Shown here one piece after another: positions 1 to 12,612 of a stretch of 64,000 bases of DNA. Source of the DNA: Dolomedes plantarius (lineage: Eukaryota; Arthropoda; Arachnida; Araneae; Dolomedidae). The position numbers and the translations under genes were made by a program. Where the stretch lies: assembly GCA_907164885.2 (NCBI GenBank), contig OU015490.1, positions 220,867,869-220,931,868 on the forward strand, given 5' to 3'. Positions within the stretch are counted from its first letter, which is position 1, and the number at the start of each line of letters is the position of its first letter. Below the pieces are notes generated by a model. It ran no database searches and had not been told where the DNA came from. It worked only from the letters and a program-made list of their open reading frames with translations.

Positions 1-206
1 TCCCACACGCTTTTGAACAGGTCTGGTGTGACGGTTTGAAAGACCGAAGATATGCGTGTCTTAAGTTCGTTAACATCATTTGGTAGCGGTGGAACAAACA
101 CCTAATGTTTGATATAGTCTCAGGAAAAAAAAAAAGTTTGTACTTTGTTTAGTTTTCTTTCACTAGCCTTGCAAAGTTGGGATATTCATTTATGTACACG
201 CTGTAT
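1..206 (-). mobile_element. Right part of a mariner deletion derivative (cut by window edge)
   Basis: This is the same element as 23219-23608. It shows the end of a transposase frame on the minus strand (1 to about 100, VPPLPNDVNELKTRI followed by SVFQTVTPDLFKSVWDEL, which reaches the window edge) and the right terminal inverted repeat, which ends in gtacacgctgta near 206. The conserved IKHQ-type position upstream of VPPLP is a stop codon here, as in the other copy, so it is dead coding sequence. Confidence 0.7.
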
Positions 207-958
207 ATGACTAAATTTTCACAAGTAAAGATTTCGGAAAAAAAGAAACAGTCCGAACATAGTCAGATATCTTAACTGCTTCAAAGTATTATAGACAACT
301 TCCTAACTCTTAAAAAGAAAATTTGAAAAATATTCTAATCCATTTTTAATTTAATCAATAAAACAAGGGGTTCATTGCAAACCTTGAGTTACAGGTTGCC
401 ACAGAAAGGACTCTACTTCTGAAGGTCACAGGTAAGGGTGCGGGGATTTTATGTTGGTGGAGGGGGGAGGAAGGCGCCTGAGATAGTAGAAGTTCGGACA
501 AAATTTCTAATTTTCACTAGACATCATAAACTGTTCCCGTGAACATCGCGGTTTCGTTATTTAGGCGTTCTATAAAAACAACGATTCTGCTACCGAGGCA
601 CAGAGGTCATTTAGCACTTGCTTCAGGCTCTCTGCAACTGAAGCTGTTCCTGATGGAAAAAAAAATTCTGCAATTTGTTTCAAACGTGAGAACAAGCGTG
701 TATATACTACCAACGAAACCAAATGGTCGATCTCGGAACATTAGAACAGTTCGAAATGTTCAACGAGTTCTTAAGTTCACTATTCGTGAGGAAGTTGTCA
801 CTACAGAAGGTCGTTCGGACTTTATGGAAACGATTTTGATAGTTACCTTTTATGTATAAATGCCGTATTTTATGTGATAATTTGCTTCTATCGGAGAGCC
901 ATGATTCTTGAAAATAGCTCTAGCTCGTATTTTCCATGAAAGTAAATTTATGTTTAGT
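1..958. repeat. L' : right end of spacer L preceding unit U1
   Basis: Positions 1-958 repeat 23404-24362 almost base for base; I see about ten substitutions or short length changes, for example in the G-run near 440-470 and at 197, 602 and 941. This is more divergence than between most U copies. It contains the right part of the truncated mariner element (1-206), then about 640 bp without a recognisable gene (207-849), then the C-terminal part of the mariner-like transposase (850-958, minus strand). The window begins inside the spacer, so whether the whole 7.27 kb spacer precedes U1 cannot be seen. Confidence 0.93.
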
Positions 959-1398
959 ACAGTTATACCAGTTTTACCACATACATCTTATACCGTTTTC
1001 CAATGTCCATTCGGTGTTCTTAGAAATCGTTTTCCTAAGGCTCCTATTGAAAAACAGAAATCGCAAAAGTCCATTGGAGAAGAGTCAGGTAATTTTACAG
1101 GTATTTCATTAAATGGTATACATTTTATTCCTGCTTATGACTCTTTCTTTGCTAAATAAGAGGCAGTTGATTTACACGTGTGACTAGAGGTCTTAGGAGG
1201 AGGTTTAGCGGTCATGTTTTAATTTTTACTTTCAGTTAGACGTTTTTTCACTTTCAAATTTAATATAGTATAAATACATATTTTTGAAATGCCATAACCG
1301 AAATGTTTACACCGCTTTGTAATTTGTTGATACAAATATTTCTCCCCGGGATGAGCAGTTATCTAACCTTCGAGCCATCTATCAATTTTAGGAGCCAT
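850..1398 (-). pseudogene. Mariner-like transposase, internally deleted (U1 copy, ancestral 3' end present)
   Basis: Read on the minus strand from an ATG in good context at 1398: MAPKIDRWLEG, a stop, then ITAHPGEKYLYQQITKRCKHFGYG, a helix-turn-helix-like block. It next jumps to the region round the last catalytic acidic residue (SSHTCKST, then PDSSPMDFC), to GKRFLRTPNGHWKTV, a stop, and a tail with LLSWKIRARAIFKNHG. Those motifs fit IS630/Tc1/mariner transposases with the central part, including the first catalytic Asp, deleted. The U1 copy has two stops the other copies lack: in the linker (SKN*NMT) and in KES*AGIK. The tail below 959 lies in L', so this copy keeps the uncut 3' end. The family assignment is from motif memory, not a search. 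Confidence 0.6.
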
Positions 1399-1556
1399 TT
1401 TCAAAATAAATCTTTTATTTTACATTCCAATCAAGGAAAAACAATAGCAGACGATTATTCTGAAGTTGGGAAATTTTTATCTCAAAATGCAAACGCCAAA
1501 AACAAATTACAAAATCGTTTCCATAAAGTGCGATGAAGTGAAGTGCGCAGAAGTGA

Positions 1557-1559
<3 letters not shown>

Positions 1560-1626
<67 letters not shown>
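1560..1626. repeat. (TA)n microsatellite, locus a
   Basis: An uninterrupted TA tract between the divergent mariner-like and Tc1-like pseudogenes, followed by a CA-rich tail (cacatacacacaca). The same locus in other units: 9652-9747, 24965-25046, 33079-33174, 41105-41170 and 49204-49255, so its length runs from about 52 to 96 bp. The Tyr-Ile frames across it are artefacts. Confidence 0.97.
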
Positions 1627-1632
<6 letters not shown>

Positions 1633-1765
1633 CACACACAAACACTATCTACCAATTAGTATTTGGACAGCCATAGAAATTATGATATTTGCGGTCCTGA
1701 TATACTTCCCGCCTCCGCCGTTAAATATCGTGTAGGAAAAAACATTGACTTTAGCCTCTTGCAAG

Positions 1766-2136
1766 ATGCCACAAAGTGCAGATTTATCTGATTTCGAGAA
1801 AGGTATAAACGTCGAGTATCACATAAATGGCCGATCATTCAGGGACATATAAAACGAGCTGAATTACCCTAAATCGACAGTGGCCTATCTGATTCAGAAC
1901 TGGAAAGTGAGCGGTGATTGTCGGAATATGCCCCGAGTCGGAAGACCCACGAAACTGGGAGATAGAGACAGACGGATGCTGTCCAGAAAAATTCGAAAGA
2001 ATCGCACCAACCGATGGCCCACATACTTCTGGAGTTTCAGCAGGCTTCCGGGAGTGTTGTTTCGATGAATATCATTTGTAAGGAAGCACATATACTTGGT
2101 TTTCATGGTCGTTCTGCCGCTCATATATATACGTGA
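1766..2136 (+). pseudogene. Tc1-like transposase, N-terminal fragment (U1)
   Basis: From ATG 1766 the frame reads MPQSADLSDFEKGINVEYH, NGRSFRDI, a stop (TAA), then NELNYPKSTVAYLIQNWKVS, GDCRNMPRVGRPTKLGDRDR and RMLSRKIRKNRTNR. This is the paired-type double helix-turn-helix of Tc1 transposases, with the GRP-type AT-hook region between the two halves. A +1 shift is then needed to continue as LEFQQASGSVVS, EAHILGFHGRSAAH, ending at a stop at 2134-2136. The DDE catalytic domain is absent. With one nonsense codon, one frameshift and about two thirds of the protein missing, it is dead. The 62-residue open frame 1880-2068 is only its uninterrupted middle. Confidence 0.82.
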
Positions 2137-2590
2137 AACGGTTCTAATTTGAAACAGGACTGTTCTTAAGAGAGCATTTTTCTTTTACTGGTGTAGTGAT
2201 TGATTAATAATTTCACTTATTAAATGTTTATTCAAACCCTCACTGATTATTTTTGTCTTTTAAGTATGTTAATAATCTATTGAAAATAACGAACAATTAT
2301 TACTGAATTATAAGAGAAAAACTAAGATTTTACAATTCTTTAGCTATCCATTACGTTAATTAGCTATTCATTATATGATTTTAGGTATGATAAATTTGTA
2401 ATTTACCCTTTACACTCTTAATCATAAAATAAAATTCTAGTTTCTTTTTCTATTTCTTCCCTGGTGAATTTATTGTTTTTTTATGTAGCATAATAATCTA
2501 TTACACAAAATTTTTCTTTACATTATTTGATATTATGTTCGAACTTTTATCCCTTAAGCACTTTCATAAAAACAAAAATCTTTAATTTCG

Positions 2591-3315
2591 GCTCTCCTCT
2601 GCATTTGCTAATGAAGATAACTTTTTCCACTGAAGAATGTCGAATGCTTCATTATGGATTTAATTCTACAAATACAGAAGATAAAGGCCTATCTCAAAAA
2701 AGGTAGATAATTAATGGTTAAAGGATTCAAATTAAATTCAAAATTACGTAAAGTTGAAATGCGATAAAAATCTGAGGGAATATCTATAACATTACACATA
2801 TAAAAGTTTTAATAAATCACACATTTTGCAATATATTCTTGTTGCAGAAAAGGGGTAGAAACAATGAGTTTTTTCCTATGACACATGTGCAAAATTCAAA
2901 CATTTTCATGAATTTTAAATTAGAATAAAAAAGGAAAATTAGTAAGATCCGTAATGCCTTAAAAATTTCATCTTTCTTTTTTAAGAATATATGTTACTGT
3001 TTGCTTCATAATGTTCAAACACTAATCACTGAAACACTATCTCAAAAATGATTGTTTACTTTTGACTTCCCTCTGAGTAAGCATCTAATGAAGATAATTA
3101 GTTCCTCAGAAAAACATCGAATACCTAATTATGGATCAAATTGTAAATACTAAATTGATAAAAATTTAATTTCAAACGTTAAGCTTAAAATAATTGGAAT
3201 TTTAGGGATTCAAATTAAATTGAAATCCACACGAAGTTGAAATAGATAAAACATTTTAAGAAAATTTTAAACTTTAATAAATATAAGAAAGCTTGATAAA
3301 TAATGCATTCTGGTT
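2591..3315. repeat. Diverged internal direct duplication (period about 481 bp)
   Basis: The block at 2591-2835 (ctaatgaagata, attatggat, gattcaaattaaatt, acgtaaagttgaaat) recurs at 3066-3315 with clear divergence. A third diverged copy lies outside the array at about 51585-51770, just past the Helitron in the U6 tail. The duplication is therefore older than the array, and the Helitron inserted into it. It is present in all complete units (offset about +8121 in U2, +23420 in U3, +31548 in U4, +39544 in U5) and in U6. Confidence 0.75.
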
Positions 3316-3378
3316 ATGAAAATTCGTGATGTCTGAGATATCTTGCAATAAAGATAAGTCATTTTCTTTTATATATAA

Positions 3379-4340
3379 CTAGCTAAAAACACGCGCTTCG
3401 CTACAGAGTACATTCAAATTAAATACAACGGTGAATGTATGCAATTAATGCCAATATATATATATATATATATATATAAATAGTGAGGGATATTTATTTT
3501 TTGTGGATAATATTCAATCGTCTGCTGCATTAGAATGAAAAAGAATATCATTTTTGTCTATTTAGTTGTTATGCACGTGACGATAAATTTATTTAAAGTA
3601 CCAGAAAAAGAAATCACGTGATCAACATTTAATAAATTAAATTTTACAAAATTAATCTTTAAAAATTTGTACTTTTGTCATATACCTAAAACAGCATGAA
3701 TACACTTATTTATATATATATATATAACAGTTCCGTAACTGACTCATTCACTCACTGGTATACAAGGCACAGAACAAACCGCTGGACCTAAAGGGTTGAA
3801 ATTTTGCATAGCGATTCTTCTTATAGTGTAGGGGTGCACTTAGAAAGATTTTTCAAAAATTCTTCTTAGATTTTTTAAAATAAAATTTTTAAGCAGTTAT
3901 TTTAACTTTTTTTACGTTTACATTTAAACTAATACTTTGAGGGTTATAAAATTTATATCACAATAAAGATCATAAAAATTCCTTTAAAATGAATTTTTTT
4001 TTAATCTTTACCTCCATTTCCTGATTTTTTTTGAATTTTTAAAGATTAATTTTTAGAATTTAATTTATGAAATACTGATCACGTGATTTATTTTTCTGGT
4101 ACTTTAAATAAATTTATCGTCACGTGCATAACAACTAATTAAACAAAAAATATTTTTTCCCTTGCTAATGCAGCAGACGATTGGACATTATCCAAAAAAG
4201 TATTAAAATACAGTAAAAGAAATGTTCAACAAACTATACTATATTAACTTTACTATATTCTTTAGTATTCTTTATATTAGATTTAATTTGAATATTTTCT
4301 TCTACATTATTTTGTCTATAAAATTATCCTTTACGATATT

Positions 4341-4430
<90 letters not shown>

Positions 4431-4503
4431 GCATGAATTGCATACATTGACCGTTGTATTTAATTTGAATGTACTACGTAGCGAAGTACGTCTTTTCAGC
4501 TAG
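3379..4503. mobile_element. Inverted pair of non-autonomous Helitrons (U1)
   Basis: Left half (3379 to about 3690) is the 3' end of a minus-strand copy: reverse-complemented it ends GTAGCGAAGCGCGTGTTTT, AGCTAG|T. Right half (about 3709-4503) is a plus-strand copy that starts after a TATATATA run with aacagttccgtaactgactc and ends cttttcagctag|T. The CTAG 3' terminus, insertion between A and T, a CGAAGCG-type hairpin just before the end and a TCTATATATA-type start (best seen at 51561) are Helitron hallmarks. The shared parts form arms of about 280 bp or more. No Rep or helicase coding is present, so both are non-autonomous. Confidence 0.72.
4343..4427. repeat. (TA)n microsatellite, locus b (inside plus-strand Helitron)
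   Basis: It lies close to the 3' end of the plus-strand Helitron, at the same internal position as the short TA run at 3457-3478 in the minus-strand copy. Other units: 12466-12536, 27763-27917, 35891-35931, 43889-43977, giving a length range of about 41 to 155 bp. Confidence 0.96.
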
Positions 4504-6003
<1,500 letters not shown>

Positions 6004-6750
6004 CTATCCACCTTCCCCTTGTAGGGGGAAGTGTATATTCATAATTTCCTGCATAATATTCTTCATGTACCTTCTACAATAATAATCCGTAAATAATTTA
6101 CTAGGGGCCCAATCTTGAAAGCCCAAAGGTAGGATTTTTCGTGCTTCAGCCCATTTGCTACAATTGTATATACAGTGCTTAATAGTTTGTATATTGCCAC
6201 ACTCACAAAGATCTGTTTTAGCAAAAAAACTGTTTTGATAGACTCCTATACAGCCATGTTCAGTTATTGCTTGATTAAGAAGGAAATCTGCCGACAGTCT
6301 TTTCGTAGAAACTCTAGAGAATACCTCAAATACTTTCCTTCCTACACTGCTTCTCTCCGAATTTTCTTGCCATATATTTATGTAATAATTCTTAATTTTA
6401 CTCTTAATCTGTTCTTTAGTTAATTTATAATTTCCTGTGATTTCATTCAGTGTTGTTGCTTCTTTAGCTGCTGCGTCTACCATCTCATTTTCATTAATGC
6501 CACAGTGGGCTTTAACCCAGTGTAAGTTTACTGCTATCTCATGACTTTCTATTAGGTTTTTTATATTTCAATCCTATCTCCCTTAAAATAATATGTACAT
6601 ATACCTTGCAGTGTACTTCTAGAATCAATGTATATGTCGATTTCCTGTATTCTTTTACTTATAGCATCAGTGATGGCCATGTCAATGGCTTCAACTTCGG
6701 CGCTATAGGATGATGCATTATTAGGTAGACATTTAAGCTTTGTTTGCTAT
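6004..6750 (-). pseudogene. Non-LTR retrotransposon 3' end: RNase H plus C-terminal tail (U1)
   Basis: On the minus strand: LPNNASSYSAEVEAIDMAI and EIDIYIDSRSTLQGI, a stop, a frame change, then NLHWVKAHCGINENEMVDAA and AKEAT. These are the RNase H motifs carrying Glu (AEVEAI), Asp (YIDS) and the last acidic site (MVDAAAKEA) of I/Jockey-type elements. The tail reads CECGNIQTIKHCIYNCSKW, the Cys/His cluster usual after RNase H in such polyproteins, and stops at 6004. The longest uninterrupted frame is 159 residues (6004-6483). Reverse transcriptase and endonuclease are missing, as in a 5'-truncated insertion. The first catalytic Asp region is out of frame or lost. Confidence 0.8.
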
Positions 6751-8016
6751 AAAACATTAAGGTTGTAACGTGTTCACGCCTCACCAAACCCTTCGTTAGT
6801 TTTCCAAGTGCATCATAAGCAGTCGAATATAAATGATTGATTATATTCCAAATTCTATCTAGGTTATGAGCAAACAACCGCACTGGACAAAAAGAAACTG
6901 ATGGCCGTATGCTATATTTTGAAAAATTTGATTCTTGATTAACCAGATGGAAGTTCTACAAATAGGTTTTTCCAAAAGTTCGTTTTTCCTCTTAACTTAG
7001 TGAGAAAAGGCAGAAACAAATGGCAGATTGTTTTTAATTAAAACCAGAAACATTTTTCAACAGACTATGCTATGATCAAAGTCTTCTGGATTTCACTTTA
7101 ATGTAGAAGAATTTCAAAATTATTTCTTGGGACTTTCATTTGTGACCTTTATACCACTAAAAGTAATGTAGAAAACAGAAAAATAACTACATTAGAAATC
7201 TATGCTACGATAATTAAAAGCTATCATTGTGTGTTCCTTTTCTAATACTACATTTATCTGAGAGTCAGCTCAGTTCATGGTGGAATCTGCAGTATTTGGT
7301 GGTTACAAGTCAATCATTCCTGTTACACTAATCTGGCAGTATATTGCTGTTATACTGTGCTAGAGAATATGGCCCAGGCTAGTTTCCTACCTTGTCTCAA
7401 AGGAAGATATTACTAAGGGCTGCCCTGACATTCCTGTGTAGCATCTGTACAACATTTTGGACTTTTTCGGAAATAAAAATTCAGTGATATTCCAATGCCG
7501 ATAATACTTGGTACCACTCTGCATATTTATATAGAATAACATTAGCATAAAAGATGCGCACTTTTGTTTAAAAATTTATAACTCAGAGACTAAAACTTTA
7601 AGTTTAGACTTGTCGCACAATTTTAATTATACTTTTCACAATCTGATTAATGTATGCGCGATTGAGCATGTGTTTTTGTTTTTCAAAGACAGCGAGATAA
7701 TTTTTGTTTGGCTTTTTGATCTATTAAAGTAAATTTGTGAATCCTAAATATTTATAAAAATACACGTTATCGGGGTCACAATTTTGTTTTCTATTATTTC
7801 TTTAAAACTAAAATATTGAAGTTTTAGACAAAGTTCAATTTTATAAACAAAAAGACAATCCTATTTGTCTCATGAATACGATGTCAAGATGTTATAAATC
7901 GAAAATATAATAGCTTGAATCATAAAAATTTGAAAATTATGCATAGCGATTTTTCCTTGTTTAATTAACCCATGTAGGACCGCTCCATGTTTTCTTTATT
8001 GGAAATGCACCATATA

Positions 8017-8020
<4 letters not shown>
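6751..8020. other. Unassigned AT-rich block
   Basis: 6751-6884 may be further decayed upstream retrotransposon sequence (minus frame with YDALGKLTKGLVRREHVTTL). From 6885 to 8020 I see no gene, no repeat ends and no convincing open frame. The block is the same in U2-U5 (about 14801-16070, 30190-31459, 38196-39465, 46298-47567) and absent from U6. Confidence 0.5.
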
Positions 8021-8062
<42 letters not shown>

Positions 8063-8066
<4 letters not shown>

Positions 8067-8572
8067 AAGAATTAATCAGAGAAAGGGGAATAATTAAGAA
8101 AATTTAAGGGGGTGTTTAATTGAAATCTAATTTCTAGTGTTAAATGTCACTGTTTGTGTACTTCCAGACGGGCTACGGGACAAGGGGAGTCCCAGTTTAG
8201 AAAGTTGGACTTGATTCACGAAAGTTGTAGAAGGAATAGATGGAAAATCTATTAACAGTATCGCGCTTAGCCACTCCCCTTCCCCATCATCGGTGCATGC
8301 GTCATGAGCGCATGCGCAATGGCATTAGAAACTTGGAAACAAAAGTGTTTTAATTAGAGAGGGTTTGATTTTGATCTTGGTTGGTTGCGAATCACGAGGC
8401 GTGGGATGAAAAGTTGGCACTGATTGATTGGAAGTTATTCAGTTTAAGAATAAAACTCTTGGATAAATATTAATTGTAATTATTTACCACATGCCTATGT
8501 TCACTTTCTGCATATTAATAATTATTAGGAGAAAATGTTAAGTGGGATGTACGTGTAGAAGAAGCACTTCAT
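8063..8572 (+). mobile_element. LTR-like block with GCGCATGCGC promoter-type motif (U1)
   Basis: A 510-bp block starting tgttaagaattaatcagag. It has a GC-rich stretch with a perfect GCGCATGCGC palindrome (8308-8317, the NRF1 consensus core), an AATAAA at about 8450 and ttaccaca near 8484-8491. A diverged copy of the same length sits in spacer L (19447-19955), so it is a dispersed repeat. The TGTT start, central promoter-like region and later polyadenylation signal suggest a solo LTR. However, homology continues past the candidate CA end, and I cannot find target-site duplications. Confidence 0.42.
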
Positions 8573-9049
8573 GAGTCGAGTAGAATTTTGTGATCATGCG
8601 AGGGATTAACCCCACAGCCGTTTTAAATTTAACTTAAAAGTATTTGAATTTTGTAAAATTTGTCTAGGTTTTCATCTCTCTTCTCGTGATTGCGGCATCC
8701 ATCAGCGGAAAAATTTCCGGGAAAGAGCATTATTTTTGGTCTGAAGCTACACTTTTTTTTTTTTTTTTTTTGTGCTGATGCCAGCGAGTGAAATAGCCGA
8801 TATATTGAGTTCCAGTTCCGGATAACGTGGTACAAGGATGATGTTCGCCGACTTCGCATTCTGTATTCACCAAGGTGGATGTTGTGCATTGTCTTCACAA
8901 CGCTTTTTTCTGCCCAAGGTGTTGTGGGTGGATTTGTTTCCTGTAGTGTGTTATGTGAAAATTATTCGGGATATGTTTTTTCAACGGATAATTTTTTTTC
9001 CATTCGTCTTCTGCATGGCGGACATCGTGTTAATCTTCATCGTGTTAAT

Positions 9050-9489
9050 ACAGTTATACCAGTTTTACCACATACATCTTATACCGTTTTCCAATGTCCA
9101 TTCGGTGTTCTTAGAAATCGTTTTCCTAAGGCTCCTATTGAAAAACAGAAATCGCAAAAGTCCATTGGAGAAGAGTCAGGTAATTTTACAGGTATTTCAT
9201 TAAATGGTATACATTTTATTCCTGCTAATGACTCTTTCTTTGCTAAATAAGAGGCAGTTGATTTACACGTGTGACTAGAGGTCTTAGGAGGAGGTTTAGC
9301 GGTCATGTTTTCATTTTTACTTTCAGTTAGACGTTTTTTCACTTTCAAATTTAATATAGTATAAATACATATTTTTGAAATGCCATAACCGAAATGTTTA
9401 CACCGCTTTATAATTTGTTCATACAAATATTTCTCCCCGGGATGAGCAGTTATCTAACCTTCGAGCCATCTATCAATTTTAGGAGCCAT
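9050..9489 (-). pseudogene. Mariner-like transposase, internally deleted, 3' end cut (U2)
   Basis: Same gene as in U1 but with the two extra U1 stops absent. After the early TAG at codon 12 the frame is open for 115 residues (9079-9426 from an internal Met). The natural C-terminal tail (LLSWK region) is removed by the U1-U2 junction at 9049/9050 and replaced by the end of U1. Confidence 0.6.
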
Positions 9490-9647
9490 TTTCAAAATAA
9501 ATCTTTTATTTTACATTCCAATCAAGGAAAAAAAATAGCAGACGATTATTCTGAAGTTGGGAAATTTTTATCTCAAAATGCAAACGCCAAAAACAAATTA
9601 CAAAATCGTTTCCATAAAGTGCGATGAAGAGAAGTGCGCAGAAGTGA

Positions 9648-9761
<114 letters not shown>

Positions 9762-9886
9762 AACACTATCTACCAATTAGTATTTGGACAGCCATAGAAA
9801 TTATGATATTTGCGGTCCTGATATACTTCCCGCCTCCGCCGTTAAATATCGTGTAGGAAAAAACATTGACTTTAGCCTCTTGCAAG

Positions 9887-10257
9887 ATGCCACAAAGTGC
9901 AGATTTATCTGATTTCGAGAAAGGTATAAACGTCGAGTATCACATAAATGGCCGATCATTCAGGGACATATAAAACGAGCTGAATTACCCTAAATCGACA
10001 GTGGCCTATCTGATTCAGAACTGGAAAGTGAGCGGTGATTGTCGGAATATGCCCCGAGTCGGAAGACCCACGAAACTGGGAGATAGAGACAGACGGATGC
10101 TGTCCAGAAAAATTCGAAAGAATCGCACCAACCGATGGCCCACATACTTCTGGAGTTTCAGCAGGCTTCCGGGAGTGTTGTTTCGATGAATATCATTTGT
10201 AAGGAAGCACATATACTTGGTTTTCATGGTCGTTCTGCCGCTCATATATATACGTGA
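9887..10257 (+). pseudogene. Tc1-like transposase, N-terminal fragment (U2)
   Basis: Identical in sequence and lesions to the U1 fragment (stop after RDI, frameshift before EFQQASG). Confidence 0.82.
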
Positions 10258-11499
10258 AACGGTTCTAATTTGAAACAGGACTGTTCTTAAGAGAGCATTT
10301 TTCTTTTACTGGTGTAGTGATTGATTAATAATTTCACTTATTAAATGTTTATTCAAACCCTCACTGATTATTTTTGTCTTTTAAGTATGTTAATAATCTA
10401 TTGAAAATAACGAACAATTATTACTGAATTATAAGAGAAAAACTAAGATTTTACAATTCTTTAGCTATCCATTACGTTAATTAGCTATTCATTATATGAT
10501 TTTAGGTATGATAAATTTGTAATTTACCCTTTACACTCTTAATCATAAAATAAAATTCTAGTTTCTTTTTCTATTTCTTCCCTGGTGAATTTATTGTTTT
10601 TTTATGTAGCATAATAATCTATTACACAAAATTTTTCTTTACATTATTTGATATTATGTTCGAACTTTTATCCCTTAAGCACTTTCATAAAAACAAAAAT
10701 CTTTAATTTCGGCTCTCCTCTGCATTTGCTAATGAAGATAACTTTTTCCACTGAAGAATGTCGAATGCTTCATTATGGATTTAATTCTACAAATACAGAA
10801 GATAAAGGCCTATCTCAAAAAAGGTAGATAATTAATGGTTAAAGGATTCAAATTAAATTCAAAATTACGTAAAGTTGAAATGCGATAAAAATCTGAGGGA
10901 ATATCTATAACATTACACATATAAAAGTTTTAATAAATCACACATTTTGCAATATATTCTTGTTGCAGAAAAGGGGTAGAAACAATGAGTTTTTTCCTAT
11001 GACACATGTGCAAAATTCAAACATTTTCATGAATTTTAAATTAGAATAAAAAAGGAAAATTAGTAAGATCCGTAATGCCTTAAAAATTTCATCTTTCTTT
11101 TTTAAGAATATATGTTACTGTTTGCTTCATAATGTTCAAACACTAATCACTGAAACACTATCTCAAAAATGATTGTTTACTTTTGACTTCCCTCTGAGTA
11201 AGCATCTAATGAAGATAATTAGTTCCTCAGAAAAACATCGAATACCTAATTATGGATCAAATTGTAAATACTAAATTGATAAAAATTTAATTTCAAACGT
11301 TAAGCTTAAAATAATTGGAATTTTAGGGATTCAAATTAAATTGAAATCCACACGAAGTTGAAATAGATAAAACATTTTAAGAAAATTTTAAACTTTAATA
11401 AATATAAGAAAGCTTGATAAATAATGCATTCTGGTTATGAAAATTCGTGATGTCTGAGATATCTTGCAATAAAGATAAGTCATTTTCTTTTATATATAA

Positions 11500-11572
11500 C
11501 TAGCTAAAAACACGCGCTTCGCTACAGAGTACATTCAAATTAAATACAACGGTGAATGTATGCAATTAATGC

Positions 11573-11606
<34 letters not shown>

Positions 11607-12463
11607 TGAGGGATATTTATTTTTTGTGGATAATATTCAATCGTCTGCTGCATTAGAATGAAAAAGAATATCATTTTTGTCTATTTAGTTGTTATGCACG
11701 TGACGATAAATTTATTTAAAGTACCAGAAAAAGAAATCACGTGATCAACATTTAATAAATTAAATTTTACAAAATTAATCTTTAAAAATTTGTACTTTTG
11801 TCATATACCTAAAACAGCATGAATACACTTATTTATATATATATATATAACAGTTCCGTAACTGACTCATTCACTCACTGGTATACAAGGCACAGAACAA
11901 ACCGCTGGACCTAAAGGGTTGAAATTTTGCATAGCGATTCTTCTTATAGTGTAGGGGTGCACTTAGAAAGATTTTTCAAAAATTCTTCTTAGATTTTTTA
12001 AAATAAAATTTTTAAGCAGTTATTTTAACTTTTTTTACGTTTACATTTAAACTAATACTTTGAGGGTTATAAAATTTATATCACAATAAAGATCATAAAA
12101 ATTCCTTTAAAATGAATTTTTTTTTAATCTTTACCTCCATTTCCTGATTTTTTTTGAATTTTTAAAGATTAATTTTTAGAATTTAATTTATGAAATACTG
12201 ATCACGTGATTTATTTTTCTGGTACTTTAAATAAATTTATCGTCACGTGCATAACAACTAATTAAACAAAAAATATTTTTTCCCTTGCTAATGCAGCAGA
12301 CGATTGGACATTATCCAAAAAAGTATTAAAATACAGTAAAAGAAATGTTCAACAAACTATACTATATTAACTTTACTATATTCTTTAGTATTCTTTATAT
12401 TAGATTTAATTTGAATATTTTCTTCTACATTATTTTGTCTATAAAATTATCCTTTACGATATT

Positions 12464-12539
<76 letters not shown>

Positions 12540-12612
12540 GCATGAATTGCATACATTGACCGTTGTATTTAATTTGAATGTACTACGTAGCGAAGTACGT
12601 CTTTTCAGCTAG
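11500..12612. mobile_element. Inverted pair of non-autonomous Helitrons (U2)
   Basis: Same structure as in U1. CTAG termini lie at 11500-11503 (minus copy) and 12609-12612 (plus copy). Length differs from U1 only through TA tracts. Confidence 0.72.

Noticed and set aside
539..859. 106-residue frame in L' (also 23943-24263)
   Set aside because: No motif, unusual composition, and it partly lies opposite the transposase tail; likely chance.
908..1159. 83-residue plus-strand frame and its equivalents in other units
   Set aside because: Antisense to the mariner-like transposase remnant, whose motifs are on the minus strand.
1894..2124. 76-residue minus-strand frame
   Set aside because: Antisense shadow of the Tc1-like fragment.
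6175..6423. 82-residue plus-strand frame
   Set aside because: Antisense shadow of the RNase H/C-terminal retrotransposon remnant.
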